Under the pieces are notes generated by a model. The model was not told the origin of the DNA. It did no database searches and saw only the letters and a list, made by a program, of their open reading frames with translations. A DNA stretch of 64,000 nucleotides, taken from assembly GCA_040255465.1 (NCBI GenBank), contig JBDZVA010000005.1:1-64000 (forward strand). The letters run 5' to 3'. Below are positions 1 to 8,442 of this stretch, one piece after another. Both the position numbers and the translations under genes were made by a program. Source of the DNA: UBA5793 sp040255465 (GTDB lineage Bacteria > Planctomycetota > Phycisphaerae > Phycisphaerales > UBA5793). Each line of letters starts with the position of its first letter. Positions within the stretch are counted from its first letter, which is position 1.

Positions 1-829
1 CCGAAGCGAGCCCTGCGCCACCACCGAAGCCCCCACAATCCGTATCGCACGCCATCGTGATCGTCGCCGTGCCGCCCGTCGCGGCGGGATGCACTGCGGT
101 TCCGGAACCGCCACACAGACACGCAGTGCTGCTCAGGCCGTTGGCAATGACCAGCGGCCACGTCGAGTAGTTGGCGCACTGACGGGCGTCGAAACTGGCG
201 ACGCCGAAGAAGATCGGAATGGGGATGCCGCCGCCGGGAAGGGCCGTGACCCAGAGGATGAACCGCCTCGTCGTGCCAATCACCTGGTAATCGAGCACGG
301 CGCTGGCGATCAGCACGTCGAAGGTGTTGCTCGTGCCGGTGCAGTTGGAGTTGACGTACTGCGTGGCGTTGATGCCGGTGTCGGCCAGGATCAGGCAGGT
401 TCGCCACTGGCAGCAGATCGTGTCGGGGTTGATGGTGTTGCAGGGCGAATCGGGATCGCGGATCGAGGTGTGGACGCCGTCGTTCCAGTTGAACGGCAGC
501 GTCAGATCGGGCATGGCGGCCGAGAGGTACTTGTACGAGGCCCACGTTCCCGGCGCCGCCACGCAGTCGTTGCCGCGGAAGGTGCGGCACGCGGTGGTGA
601 AAGTGAGTCCGCTGAGCGTGACAGTCAGGCACGCCTTGCCACTGGAGTTGTGACAGCCATCGATTGGCAGTGAGTACTGCACGCCGTCGCCGCACTCGAT
701 GCAGACACAGCACGCGCAATCCGGGCAATCGACACCTTCCTTGCAGCAGCAGCAGTTAGTGCTGGTCGCCGGCAGGCCGATCGGGCCGAGCAAGAGTGCG
801 TTGCCCGATGGTCCAAGGATGAGCGGCAT
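1..829 (-). CDS. Cysteine-rich phage protein, partial at the window edge
   Basis: An open frame starts at ATG 829-827 and runs off the left edge after about 276 codons without a stop. A GGGAG ribosome binding site lies 6-7 bases upstream. The first 60 residues are very rich in cysteine (a CCCCK run, then CPDCACCVCIEC), and more pairs follow (CCQWRTC, CLCG). Such clusters suggest disulfides or bound metal in an extracellular virion part. The gene is the most distal one visible in the minus-strand tail module, so a tail-tip, fibre or adhesion role is likely by position only. I do not recognise the family. Confidence 0.7.
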   Translation of the reverse strand, partial: MPLILGPSGNALLLGPIGLPATSTNCCCCKEGVDCPDCACCVCIECGDGVQYSLPIDGCHNSSGKACLTVTLSGLTFTTACRTFRGNDCVAAPGTWASYKYLSAAMPDLTLPFNWNDGVHTSIRDPDSPCNTINPDTICCQWRTCLILADTGINATQYVNSNCTGTSNTFDVLIASAVLDYQVIGTTRRFILWVTALPGGGIPIPIFFGVASFDARQCANYSTWPLVIANGLSSTACLCGGSGTAVHPAATGGTATITMACDTDCGGFGGGAGLAS

Positions 830-830
830 G

Positions 831-890
831 GTTCGACTCCCTTCGGTCGCTCACCACAAGTGAGTTCGACTTCCTTTGGTCACTCGCCTC
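831..890. repeat. Imperfect direct repeat in the leader of the Cys-rich gene
   Basis: Two copies of a 27-base unit beginning GTTCGACT (831-857 and 864-890) match at about 22 of 27 positions. Each copy carries the same purine-rich AGGGAG-like stretch on the minus strand, so the translation-initiation region of the downstream gene appears duplicated. It could be a remnant of module shuffling. No function is shown. Confidence 0.5.
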
Positions 891-893
891 GAG

Positions 894-1688
894 TCAGGGG
901 CAACTCTCCAAATTGACGTCGCTCGTCGTACTCGTCGTCGATGTCGCACCGACACCGATGACGACGCCCGCCACGTTGCGCGAGAGCGTGATGATCGATC
1001 GCTGCACCGTGATGCGCAACACGCTGCCGACGATCGCATGAGTGACGCCGGTGACGAGGGTGAGTTGCACAGTGCTGTTGACGTTGGTGTCGATCTTGAG
1101 GCAGCCCTCGGTGTCGAAGGCAAGTCCACTGTTCGAGGCGAGACACACCGCCGCGCCGGCTGCAGGCAGGCGTACGAACGCCTGGCGGAGCAGGCTGATC
1201 GAGTCCTCGACCCAGAGGATCTGCGCCGCGCCACTGTCGCCGCTGAGCAGTCGATCCGTCAATCCCGGCGAGACATCCGCGAACTCGTGACTCGGATCAG
1301 CCAGACCAATCTTGACGGGCACCACGCCGCCCATGGCGGCACGCACAATCGCGCCCGGAGCGGCGGTCTCAAGGAGGATGGCGAACTTCCCGGCATGTTC
1401 GGCTGCGGGAACCACACCCGTGAACGCGACCCGTTCGAGTTCCAGCGCATCGCTGGGATCGATGATCGGATCCGTGATGGCCAGCACGCCGAACCGACCC
1501 ACCGTCGAACCTGTCGAGTTCGATACGAGGATGACGTCGTTGTCGCGCCGCAGTCGTTGCGGATCGCCTGCCGCATTGTGCTGGCGCTGGCGCAGATCGA
1601 CGGCCGCATCGACGAAGGCGTTGTACGCCGCCGCGGGGATATTGAGCGGATCGCCGGTCTTCACCTTGCGCAGGGAATCGCCACTCAT
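894..1688 (-). CDS. Phage tail-module hypothetical protein
   Basis: This 264-residue protein starts at ATG 1688, two bases after the stop of the upstream gene, so the two are probably co-translated. The N-terminus (MSGDSLRKVKTGDPLNIPAA) is followed by an alpha segment and then a mostly beta, Ser/Thr/Val-rich region ending in a threonine-serine tail. Proteins beginning with a similar KV..GDPL.IPA..YNA.VDAA pattern are common in planctomycete prophages, where they lie after the tape measure. The role is unknown; a baseplate or tail-tip scaffold is a guess from position. A longer in-frame reading to 1949 overlaps the neighbour and is not needed. Confidence 0.75.
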   Translation of the reverse strand: MSGDSLRKVKTGDPLNIPAAAYNAFVDAAVDLRQRQHNAAGDPQRLRRDNDVILVSNSTGSTVGRFGVLAITDPIIDPSDALELERVAFTGVVPAAEHAGKFAILLETAAPGAIVRAAMGGVVPVKIGLADPSHEFADVSPGLTDRLLSGDSGAAQILWVEDSISLLRQAFVRLPAAGAAVCLASNSGLAFDTEGCLKIDTNVNSTVQLTLVTGVTHAIVGSVLRITVQRSIITLSRNVAGVVIGVGATSTTSTTSDVNLESCP

Positions 1689-1690
1689 GG

Positions 1691-2491
1691 TCAGATCCCC
1701 AGCCCGGTGAAATCCCCATCCTCGTACACACGCTCGACATACGCCGCGATGGGTCGCTTCACAATCGCGCCGGCGGTTGCATCCTCCGCCTCGGCGTAGC
1801 GCACCCAGAGGTACTCCCAGCCCTTCTTGTCGATGCTGGTGATGTCGCCGACGCTCAGGCCGGTGCGGTTGGGGCGGGATGCGAATCGAAAGGTGAGTTC
1901 CCAGTCCCCCTGACCGCGTTTGCTGCCCGAGACTCCCAGGAACAGGCACTCACCCGCGCTGAAGCCCTTGAATGCTCCATCGTTGACCCGGCCGGTGAGG
2001 GCGAAGAGCGTACCTTTATAAGAGGGCGTAACGAGGCTGTCATCGAGGTAGTGCGTCTCGGTGAACTGGTAGACGGGCACCACGATGTCCACACCCTCAA
2101 CACTGTCGGCTGTGACACCAATGGCGCCCTTGAAGTCGGGCGCTGTGCCGCCCGGCGGTGCGTACGAACTGATCGTGGCCAGTGACTGGGTGGTGTGTTC
2201 GCTGCCGCCGCTGGTCTCAAACGTGAAGGTGCTCTCGCCGGTGTCGGGTGGATCAGTCGATGAATCGACCTGGTAGGTGACCGTGCCGTCGTAGAGATCG
2301 GGCCCGGCTTCTTCAACTCGCACCTGGTAGCGCGGCAGGCCGCCGTAGAAGGACGGCGCTTCGGCTTCGAGCGCCGCGAGGGCTTCGAGATCATCGCCCG
2401 TACCACGAATCCAGTACAGCCGCTCGGTGGATGGACTCCGACCGCTGCTGCTCGTCCTGCTCGTGCCGCGTTCCTGAACTTCCGTACTCAT
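1691..2491 (-). CDS. Phage distal tail protein, unrecognised
   Basis: This 266-residue protein starts at ATG 2491 and overlaps the tape-measure stop by four bases. Its composition is beta-rich and soluble, with many Gly, Thr and aromatic residues. A central part reads like a substrate- or protein-binding beta sandwich, and a C-terminal segment (GWEYLWVRYAEAE) is strongly aromatic. In siphophages the gene after the tape measure is usually the distal tail protein or a hub component, which fits this position. I see no motif that proves it. Confidence 0.75.
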   Translation of the reverse strand: MSTEVQERGTSRTSSSGRSPSTERLYWIRGTGDDLEALAALEAEAPSFYGGLPRYQVRVEEAGPDLYDGTVTYQVDSSTDPPDTGESTFTFETSGGSEHTTQSLATISSYAPPGGTAPDFKGAIGVTADSVEGVDIVVPVYQFTETHYLDDSLVTPSYKGTLFALTGRVNDGAFKGFSAGECLFLGVSGSKRGQGDWELTFRFASRPNRTGLSVGDITSIDKKGWEYLWVRYAEAEDATAGAIVKRPIAAYVERVYEDGDFTGLGI

Positions 2492-4461
2492 CCGAAGGCC
2501 AATCCCTTGCTGGAAGCCTCGACGAGGCGCTTGGTGTGGCGTGCTGTCTGCTCGGTGGCGCGTGCGGTTCGTTCGGCGCTGTCATCACCAGCGGCAAGGC
2601 CGCGAACCGCGGCGGCGTCGAAGGTGCCGCGCACACTGACGCGACGAGCCAGGGTGTCGAGCTGATCGCCGATGTCAGCCAGACTCTGAAGGGCCATGGA
2701 AGTCGGATCCTGCCCCTCATTGATCGCCTGCTCGCGGCGCTGCCTCGCTGCCTCGACGGCATCGGCCAGTTCCTGCTTGGTCCGGGCCAGCACTTCCTCG
2801 GCCTGGCGCACCCGCTCGGCCGTCTGCTCGTCGAGTTGGGCCAGAGCCTCATCGCGCTGGGAGTTGACAGCATTGAGTGCGGTCGTCTTCTCCTGCTCGC
2901 GCTGAGCATCCGTGCGATTGCGACGGCGCTCGGCTTCGGCAATGGCATCCTTGCGTTGGGACTCGACCTGATTGAGATCCGCGTTGAGTTGCTGCTGGTT
3001 GAGCGCCTTGGCAGCGTTGACATCCAGAGACTCATCCAGCAGACCCATGACCTCGGTGAAGCGGTCTGCGAGCCAGTTGGTCACCCGGGCCCAGACGCGC
3101 TGCACACCCGCGGCGAGGTTCGCCCAGCCCTTGGCGATGCCGGCGGTGAAGTCGGGGAAGTTGCGTTCGAACCAGTCGCGCACCTCGATCCATGCCTTGC
3201 GGACACCGGAGAAGGCGATGATTGCGGCCCGCTGGAATCCCGCACTGAATCCGATCCAGGCCTGGCGCAGAGGTTGAATGCCCTGTTCCCACGCCACACG
3301 CAGCCCGGCCCACAGAACGCGCGCCGCCAGTGCGACATCTCCACCGGCGAGTGCGTCACGAATGCCGCCGATGACTGTGCCGACGAATGTGCTCAATTCG
3401 CCGAATCGATCACGAAGCCAGTGGAGCGCCTTGCCACCCGCGCCTGACCACGCGATGATCGTGCCGCCAAGGAGTGCCGAGGCAGTGATCAGCAGACCGA
3501 CGGGTGAGAGGATCGCACCGAGGACGACACCGACCTTGGCGATGATCGCGGCGGCGACACCGAGTGCACTGCCCAGACCGCCTACGGCCACACCGAGTAC
3601 GGTGAACGCCAGACCGGCGGCAATGAGAATCCCGCCCACGGCGCCAACAGCCACGCCGACCTTGGCGACCCACACGACCGTGTCGCGGTTCGCCTTGATC
3701 CACTCGTTGGCGGCAATGATGATGCGGGTGATGCGGTTGCTCAGGTCGATGATCGTGGGTGAAAGGGCCGAGCCGATCACGAACGCGCCGACACGAATTG
3801 TCCGCCAGAGGATGTTGAGTGTGTCGGTGAGCAGCGCCGCACTCGACGCATCCTTGGTCGAGATCGTCAGGCCGAGACTTTCCGCCTGGGCGCGAAGGGC
3901 GCGCATGTTCGCCAGCAGCGGCAGCAGTTGCGTGCCGGCCCGGCCGAGAACCTGCATCGCCAGGGCAGCGCGCTTGGAAGGATCTTCGACACGGGTGATC
4001 GCGTCGGCGATGGTTTGGAACTGCTCTTCGGGTGAGAGCGATGCCAGGTGCTTGACGTTCAGACCGAGATCATCAAAGGCGTCGGTGGCAGTGGACAGGC
4101 CGCGCTGCGCATCATTGATGGTGCGCTGCATTGTGCGGATGCCTTTTTCGAGCGTCTCAATGTCCGCTCCGGACTGCTCGGCCGCGAAGCCAAGTTGAGA
4201 GAGGGCCTCGGCACTCAAGCCCGTGCGGGCGGTCATCTTGTCGAGTTGATCGCCGCTGGACGCGAAGATCTTCGTCGCCCCGGCGAGTGGCGCGAGGATC
4301 GCGGCCGACGCGGCCACGGCGCGCAGGCCAACTTGGCGCACGCCTGCGCCGAACGCCTTGAGACGCTGCTGGGCACGCTTCAACGCGCGCTGCAGACGCG
4401 CATCGTCGCCTCCGATTTCGACGAAGGCGCGGCCGGCGCGGATGCCCTGGGTGTTCGCCAT
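2488..4461 (-). CDS. Phage tail tape measure protein
   Basis: At 657 residues this is the longest tail gene, as expected for the protein that sets tail length and is threaded through the tube. The N-terminus (RAFVEIGGDDARLQRALKRA) and the SSGDQLDKMTARTGLSAEAL stretch are typical of tape measure proteins. A long Gly/Ala/Val hydrophobic stretch at about residues 262-338 could form membrane-crossing helices during DNA injection. Residues about 490-590 are a highly charged coiled coil rich in Gln, Glu and Arg. It follows the assembly-chaperone and gp10-like genes and precedes the distal tail genes, which is the usual order. Confidence 0.92.
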   Translation of the reverse strand: MANTQGIRAGRAFVEIGGDDARLQRALKRAQQRLKAFGAGVRQVGLRAVAASAAILAPLAGATKIFASSGDQLDKMTARTGLSAEALSQLGFAAEQSGADIETLEKGIRTMQRTINDAQRGLSTATDAFDDLGLNVKHLASLSPEEQFQTIADAITRVEDPSKRAALAMQVLGRAGTQLLPLLANMRALRAQAESLGLTISTKDASSAALLTDTLNILWRTIRVGAFVIGSALSPTIIDLSNRITRIIIAANEWIKANRDTVVWVAKVGVAVGAVGGILIAAGLAFTVLGVAVGGLGSALGVAAAIIAKVGVVLGAILSPVGLLITASALLGGTIIAWSGAGGKALHWLRDRFGELSTFVGTVIGGIRDALAGGDVALAARVLWAGLRVAWEQGIQPLRQAWIGFSAGFQRAAIIAFSGVRKAWIEVRDWFERNFPDFTAGIAKGWANLAAGVQRVWARVTNWLADRFTEVMGLLDESLDVNAAKALNQQQLNADLNQVESQRKDAIAEAERRRNRTDAQREQEKTTALNAVNSQRDEALAQLDEQTAERVRQAEEVLARTKQELADAVEAARQRREQAINEGQDPTSMALQSLADIGDQLDTLARRVSVRGTFDAAAVRGLAAGDDSAERTARATEQTARHTKRLVEASSKGLAFG

Positions 4462-4464
4462 CGC

Positions 4465-4902
4465 TCACACCCCCTTCACACTGTTGCGCCAGAGTTCGGG
4501 GAGTTTGGGCCGCTCCTTCTCCAGGGCCGGGTTCATGTAGGGGCGCGCGGCGACACGCACGCGGCGTTCAGTTCGCTTGCCGCGCCGTCGGCGAGTGGCC
4601 GTGGTCTTGCCACCTTGTTCGAGCACACGCGGCGCTGTCGATCCCTTGATTCCGACCGGACCGATCACAACGGATTCGCTCTGCCGGTCGTAGCCGAAGA
4701 GGATGAAGCGCCGCAGCAGACCGACGTGTGAGTATGGCGGACTGCCAGGCTTGCTCGTGCCCTTTCGCTTGCGAATGCTCGTGCGGGCCGTCTGGCGAAT
4801 GAACGCGCCACCCTTGCTCAGCACCTTGCGGCGCGCGGCATCGACGGCCCGTTTCACCTTGGGCCGGTCGAAGAACAGTTCTTTGATGCGCAGATCGAGC
4901 AT
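4465..4902 (-). CDS. HK97 gp10-like / virion morphogenesis protein
   Basis: This is a basic 145-residue protein. It has an N-terminal helix (KVKRAVDAARRKVLSKGGAF), the segment TSKPGSPPYSHVGLLRRFI and a C-terminal AARPYMNPALEKERP motif. The PG.PP...G.L....F and RP.M.PA patterns are typical of HK97 gp10-type and Mu virion-morphogenesis proteins, which join the tail to the head or finish the tail end. It lies between the tail chaperones and the tape measure rather than next to the neck genes, which is slightly displaced from the classic order. Confidence 0.75.
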   Translation of the reverse strand: MLDLRIKELFFDRPKVKRAVDAARRKVLSKGGAFIRQTARTSIRKRKGTSKPGSPPYSHVGLLRRFILFGYDRQSESVVIGPVGIKGSTAPRVLEQGGKTTATRRRRGKRTERRVRVAARPYMNPALEKERPKLPELWRNSVKGV

Positions 4903-4904
4903 CG

Positions 4905-5208
4905 CTACTCCGGATTTGGTCGAGGCACGCGACCGTCAATGAACACGTCCCTGAGTACCGACACATCCGCCTTCATGGTGTCCCGCTTGCGCGCGAACGG
5001 ATCGAAGTCGCTGGGTCGGAACGCCCGCTGGTGCTTGGCGGTCCGCTGGGTGTTGGCAATCAGTGCCATGATGGATGCCGTCCTTGCCCACTGGTCGCGC
5101 TGGCGCTGCTCGGCCATGCCGAGCAGGTCGCGCAGTGTCAGGTTGCCGGGATCGAGGCCGAGGATGCCGGCGCAGCGCCAGATGAGTTGCCAGAGGTCGT
5201 CTCTTTGA
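4905..5208 (-). CDS. Tail assembly chaperone T-domain, probably made by -1 frameshift
   Basis: An ATG at 5117 gives 70 residues, but family-like coding continues upstream of it in the same frame (LWQLIWRCAGILGLDPG, then LTLRDLLGMAEQRQ) where there is no ATG, GTG or TTG start. The C-terminal FRPSDFDPF recalls the RP.DF.PF motif of phage proteins found just before the tape measure. The frame is -1 relative to the gpG-like gene that overlaps it, the arrangement of lambda gpG/gpGT. I infer that ribosomes slip near 5200-5210, after a GAGGAGG sequence, to make the fusion. The slip site itself is not a textbook heptamer. Confidence 0.6.
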
Positions 5209-5632
5209 TGGCCTCCTCGACGATCCGTTCGATCTCGCCACCCTCCAGGCGCGCCTCCACCACGTCGCGCGCCTTGTCCATCGCGCTTCGGACCACCGTC
5301 AGCACCCGCCCGAGGTTGGCCCGGTCCCTCGGGCTGGGGCAGAAAGCCACCAGTTCATCGAGCAGCGCCGCCGTGGCCGAGTCGATCGCATCGCCGGCCA
5401 TGGCCGCGCCGAAGGGTTCGTCGCTGACCTGCTTCTGATCCGCCTGCGGTTTGACCAGCGCGTAGAGGATGTCGCACAGCAGCACAGGGTCGCGCATGAG
5501 GCGTTCGAGCAGATCCCCGCCGCTGATCACTTCCAGTAGATCAGTGCCGGTGAGTGAGCGGATGCGCTTCAATGCCGCAACATTGACCTCGACGGTCCAC
5601 TCGTTACCCGCGTTGTCCTTGAAGGTCTTCAT
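5138..5632 (-). CDS. Tail assembly chaperone, gpG-like
   Basis: This 164-residue acidic protein begins MKTFKDNAGNEWTVEVNVAA, a typical beta start of tail-tube-associated chaperones, followed by helices. Its last residues (GAAPASSASIPAT) are low-complexity and look like out-of-frame reading of the next gene, which shares this DNA in the -1 frame. The position just before the tape measure and the overlapping downstream frame match gpG of long-tailed phages. Such chaperones coat the tape measure while the tail is built and are not in the virion. The start overlaps the upstream membrane-protein gene by 29 bases. Confidence 0.8.
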   Translation of the reverse strand: MKTFKDNAGNEWTVEVNVAALKRIRSLTGTDLLEVISGGDLLERLMRDPVLLCDILYALVKPQADQKQVSDEPFGAAMAGDAIDSATAALLDELVAFCPSPRDRANLGRVLTVVRSAMDKARDVVEARLEGGEIERIVEEAIKETTSGNSSGAAPASSASIPAT

Positions 5633-5789
5633 TCGCTGCCTCCTGCGACGGCGAGTTGGTGGCGGAGCCAGTCTCCGCGTTTGGGAACGTTCGTACTTCC
5701 CGGATCTCGGGCTTTGATTCGCATGACCACAGCAGAAAGAGCCACAGGAGGAACAGCGAGTTCATCCAAAGCAGCCAGAAGAACATCAT
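5604..5789 (-). CDS. Small phage membrane protein
   Basis: This short gene encodes 61 residues. It starts at ATG 5789 with a GGAG ribosome binding site 6 bases upstream. The first 25 residues are extremely hydrophobic and aromatic (MMFFWLLWMNSLFLLWLF), then a WSCESKPE junction leads to a short polar tail. This is either a single-span inner-membrane protein or a lipoprotein-like signal with a cysteine. It is wedged between the tail genes and overlaps the gpG start. Function unknown; a holin-like or superinfection-exclusion role is speculative. Confidence 0.6.
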   Translation of the reverse strand: MMFFWLLWMNSLFLLWLFLLWSCESKPEIREVRTFPNAETGSATNSPSQEAANEDLQGQRG

Positions 5790-5823
5790 GTCATGCTCCT
5801 GTTCATGAAAGGTGGTCTGGTTC

Positions 5824-6426
5824 TCACGGCGTCGAGTCGTACAGGACGCCAAGGTTCAGGACCGCCGTTGCCGCGGACGATGCGTTACTCGCCATGAGGC
5901 CATCGATCGAGTCGCCTGCGAGCGGGTTGACGATCTGCTGGCCGTCGAGCCAGAACCAGGTTTCATTCTTCACGAGGTCGATCGACAGAACCGTCGCCCC
6001 TGAGTCGCGCACGCTGAGATGTCCGCGCTCGCCGAGTTTGGCGCCGATGGCGACGAGTTCATCGCCGGTGAACGCGAGGTCGATCGCCACCTGCTCAGCG
6101 GCCGTGACGGCGGTGTCCTGGACGGGCAGATCATCGCCGGCCCCACCTGAGAATGTCACGTCATCGCCAGCCACGCCATCCACATCCACGTCGTAGCGCC
6201 GTCCGCCATCCCAGTAGATGTCGACGACATCGCCGATCTGCAGCGCCGTGCCCGCGAGTGTGAGTACGCCCGTCGTGTTGGTGCTGCGCGTCGAGAGTGT
6301 GCCGGCCTCGGCCGCGGGCAATGTGATCGGGCCCTGGCGGATGGCACCATCCGCGGTGCGCTGAAGCGTGGCCCCCAATGGCGCGCCTCCGATCTCGCCG
6401 GAAAGTGACAGGGTACTGCTGGGCAT
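5824..6426 (-). CDS. Phage tail-module hypothetical protein
   Basis: This 200-residue protein starts at ATG 6426, sharing one base with the TAA of the tail-tube gene (TAATG), so translation is coupled. It is beta-rich and acidic, with short segments such as VVDIYWDGGRRYDVDVDGV that suggest an immunoglobulin-like or tail-tube-like sandwich. The C-terminal third (NETWFWLDGQQIVNPLAGDS) is aromatic. It may be an ornament or a second tube-associated protein. I do not recognise a family. Confidence 0.72.
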   Translation of the reverse strand: MPSSTLSLSGEIGGAPLGATLQRTADGAIRQGPITLPAAEAGTLSTRSTNTTGVLTLAGTALQIGDVVDIYWDGGRRYDVDVDGVAGDDVTFSGGAGDDLPVQDTAVTAAEQVAIDLAFTGDELVAIGAKLGERGHLSVRDSGATVLSIDLVKNETWFWLDGQQIVNPLAGDSIDGLMASNASSAATAVLNLGVLYDSTP

Positions 6427-6857
6427 TACGCACCTCCGATCCACGAGGGTGGCGTGGCCGAGTAGGCAACCTTGGCCGTGACGGAGACGGTGATGCCTTC
6501 CTCGAGCGGCTCGCTGCGACTGAAGGAACTGATCATGAAGTCGGCCTGCAATCCCTCGCCGCCGGTGTCATCGAGGATCTGGAATCCCAGGATGGCGTTA
6601 TTGAGATACGCGTTGCGGATGGCGGTGAAGCCCGCATCGGCCGTGTCCCACACCATCTCGAACTCGACGGTGGCGGCCTTGAGTGTGGCGACATTGGCGC
6701 GCCAGCCCGCGTTGCCGCGGGTGGTCAGATCCGCTTCGGCCGCTTCGAGATTGAGCGTCACATCGCGGACATTGGTCAGTTCCAGCCACGCGCCGCCGGC
6801 GCCCTGGCCGTCCACCTTGTAATTGAGGACGGCTTCCATGCCGAGTTTGAAGCCCAT
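6426..6857 (-). CDS. Major tail tube protein
   Basis: This 143-residue protein is of the compact single-domain type expected of tail tube subunits: MGFKLGMEAVLNYKVDG, a LTNVRDVTLNLEAAEADLTT segment, and a strongly beta C-terminal half. The 'vrDvtl.le..eaD.TtR' pattern is common in tail tube proteins of long-tailed phages. It lies directly after the two neck/terminator genes and before the chaperones, exactly where the tube gene is usually found. Confidence 0.85.
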   Translation of the reverse strand: MGFKLGMEAVLNYKVDGQGAGGAWLELTNVRDVTLNLEAAEADLTTRGNAGWRANVATLKAATVEFEMVWDTADAGFTAIRNAYLNNAILGFQILDDTGGEGLQADFMISSFSRSEPLEEGITVSVTAKVAYSATPPSWIGGA

Positions 6858-6875
6858 GGGTCACGGTCCTTTCAT

Positions 6876-7301
6876 CTACGTCCTCACCCTGTAGGTGACC
6901 GACACGACACTCGTGAATGCACGCTGCTGATCGAGATGCTCGGGCGAGATGAGGGGATCGGTCGTGGTATTGAGCCACGCCGCCTCCGCCGCGCCGGCCA
7001 GCCGCTGATGGCTTAGATGCTCGGCGATCTCCTCCACGAGCGTGATCAATGCATCTGCGTCCGGATCACCGGCCACCTTCTTCTGCACACCCACGTCAAT
7101 GGTGCAATCCAGCCACGAGTCGCGCCGGCCTGAGGCGGTCCGCCCCGCGCTCCGCGGCACGACCGTCACGTGCAGGTTCGCCAGGTCTTCGAGCCCGACA
7201 CTGGGCACGAGGTGGCGCGCGGCGGTGAAGGGCATCGAGAACGAAGTCCCATTGAGACTCGCCACCACAGCATCCGCAATGGTCAGGATCGTGCTGCTCA
7301 C
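6876..7301 (-). CDS. Phage tail terminator-like / neck protein
   Basis: GTG at 7301 overlaps the TGA of the upstream gene as GTGA, giving 141 residues beginning VSSTILTIADAVVASLNG. This start removes an implausible N-terminal extension. The layout (N-terminal helix, central beta strands with the VVPRSAGRTASGRRDSW turn, helix, final strand with TSVVSVTYRVRT) matches tail terminator or minor tail U-like proteins that cap the tube and join the neck. The neighbours support this, but the assignment rests on fold pattern and gene order only. Confidence 0.75.
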   Translation of the reverse strand: MSSTILTIADAVVASLNGTSFSMPFTAARHLVPSVGLEDLANLHVTVVPRSAGRTASGRRDSWLDCTIDVGVQKKVAGDPDADALITLVEEIAEHLSHQRLAGAAEAAWLNTTTDPLISPEHLDQQRAFTSVVSVTYRVRT

Positions 7302-7681
7302 AGGTTCTCCGTCGCCACGTGCTTGGTGTGGATGCGCAGTGTTGAGCGATTCACATCGCTGTAGCGCCACGGCGGTTCGCTGCCCGGCGCCATGACCTCG
7401 TAGGTGTACGTGGCGATGGCATCGCTCTCGATGATCCGGTCGCCGGGCTGGGGCAGTGTCGTTTCAGCGGCGAGGACGAGATCGGCGGCACGAATGAGAA
7501 AGTCCCGCGATTCGATGCGCGTGAGCCCGCCCGCGTGGTCGTCCTGTTCGAAGACGGTGCGGCCGATCGTGGCCTGCACCTCCACCTCGTTGCTGGCGCG
7601 CTGGTACGTCACCATCCGCGTCAGATGCTGGTGACGCTGATCTTCGAGCCATGACAGACCCTGGCTGAGTAAATCGGTCAT
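7298..7681 (-). CDS. Phage head-tail joining protein
   Basis: This 127-residue protein begins MTDLLSQGLSWLEDQRHQHL, the start style of head-closure and connector proteins, followed by a mostly beta domain (ASNEVEVQATIGRTVFEQDD, PGDRII). It lies immediately after the decoration-protein gene and overlaps the tail-terminator-like gene by four bases. In head-to-tail order this is the head completion or stopper position. The PQPGDRI segment is shared by many proteins of this class. Confidence 0.8.
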   Translation of the reverse strand: MTDLLSQGLSWLEDQRHQHLTRMVTYQRASNEVEVQATIGRTVFEQDDHAGGLTRIESRDFLIRAADLVLAAETTLPQPGDRIIESDAIATYTYEVMAPGSEPPWRYSDVNRSTLRIHTKHVATENL

Positions 7682-7687
7682 GATGCA

Positions 7688-8383
7688 TCACACCGTCGAG
7701 AGCGCTGCGCCATCGTTGCAGACCACACGCCAGGCGAGGGTGCCGTTGTTATCGATCGCATGCAGGCGGATCGAGTCGTTCACATCCGCCATCGTGATCG
7801 TGTTGTTGCCGGTCTGGTTGATCGCCGAGGCGACGGTGATCACACAGGTGCCGCCGTCGGTCTTGATGAACAGGAGCAGTTCCTGGCCGACAAAGGTCGG
7901 GATCGCCAGTGTGCGCGTCTCCGAGCCGCCCGTCACGATCGGCACGTAACCCGACTGCGCCACGGGGATGGCGCCGGCGTCACCCGGGTCGGGAATCGCG
8001 CCCGTCAGTGTGCTTTGCAGCCCGATGACCGAGTGATCGACGAGCACGCGTGCCGTTTCATCGGTGTCCGCAGCGGCGCGCACGGTCTTGCCGAGATAGG
8101 CGTTGCCGGTCGAAGTGGTCGTGAGCGCGCCGGTCCCGGCCGTGCCGCTGACCGGATCGCCGTTGGCATCCCAGTACACCGCGATGCCCGCGCCGATCGC
8201 GCCGGTCACCTTGACGATGTCGTAGATGCCCGCCACGCCCAGCGAACCGAGCGCGTTGGCGGCGATGGGCGTGCGCGCAAAGCCCGGCAGTGTGTTCTGG
8301 AGCACCACCTGGCCGGTCGCGACGGCGCTGCCGGGAGTGTGGTCGATGGCGTTGCCGGGTGAGACGAAAGTTGCCTGTGTCAT
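7688..8383 (-). CDS. DUF2190-type capsid decoration protein with C-terminal extension
   Basis: ATG at 8383 has a GGAG site 8 bases upstream and is preferred over an in-frame TTG at 8389. The protein has 231 residues. The first half (MTQATFVSPGNAIDHTPGSA, KVTGAIGAGIAVYWDANGDP, then an ADTDETARVLVDH segment) has the features of DUF2190 proteins, found next to major capsid genes and thought to decorate or stabilise the head. DUF2190 proteins are usually near 110-130 residues, so the last 100 residues are an added beta domain of unknown role, perhaps a surface-binding module. Confidence 0.85.
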   Translation of the reverse strand: MTQATFVSPGNAIDHTPGSAVATGQVVLQNTLPGFARTPIAANALGSLGVAGIYDIVKVTGAIGAGIAVYWDANGDPVSGTAGTGALTTTSTGNAYLGKTVRAAADTDETARVLVDHSVIGLQSTLTGAIPDPGDAGAIPVAQSGYVPIVTGGSETRTLAIPTFVGQELLLFIKTDGGTCVITVASAINQTGNNTITMADVNDSIRLHAIDNNGTLAWRVVCNDGAALSTV

Positions 8384-8442
8384 GTTCAAACTCCTGATTC
8401 ACGAACGCGGCTGGAATCGGATCACTCAGATTCCAATCCAGA

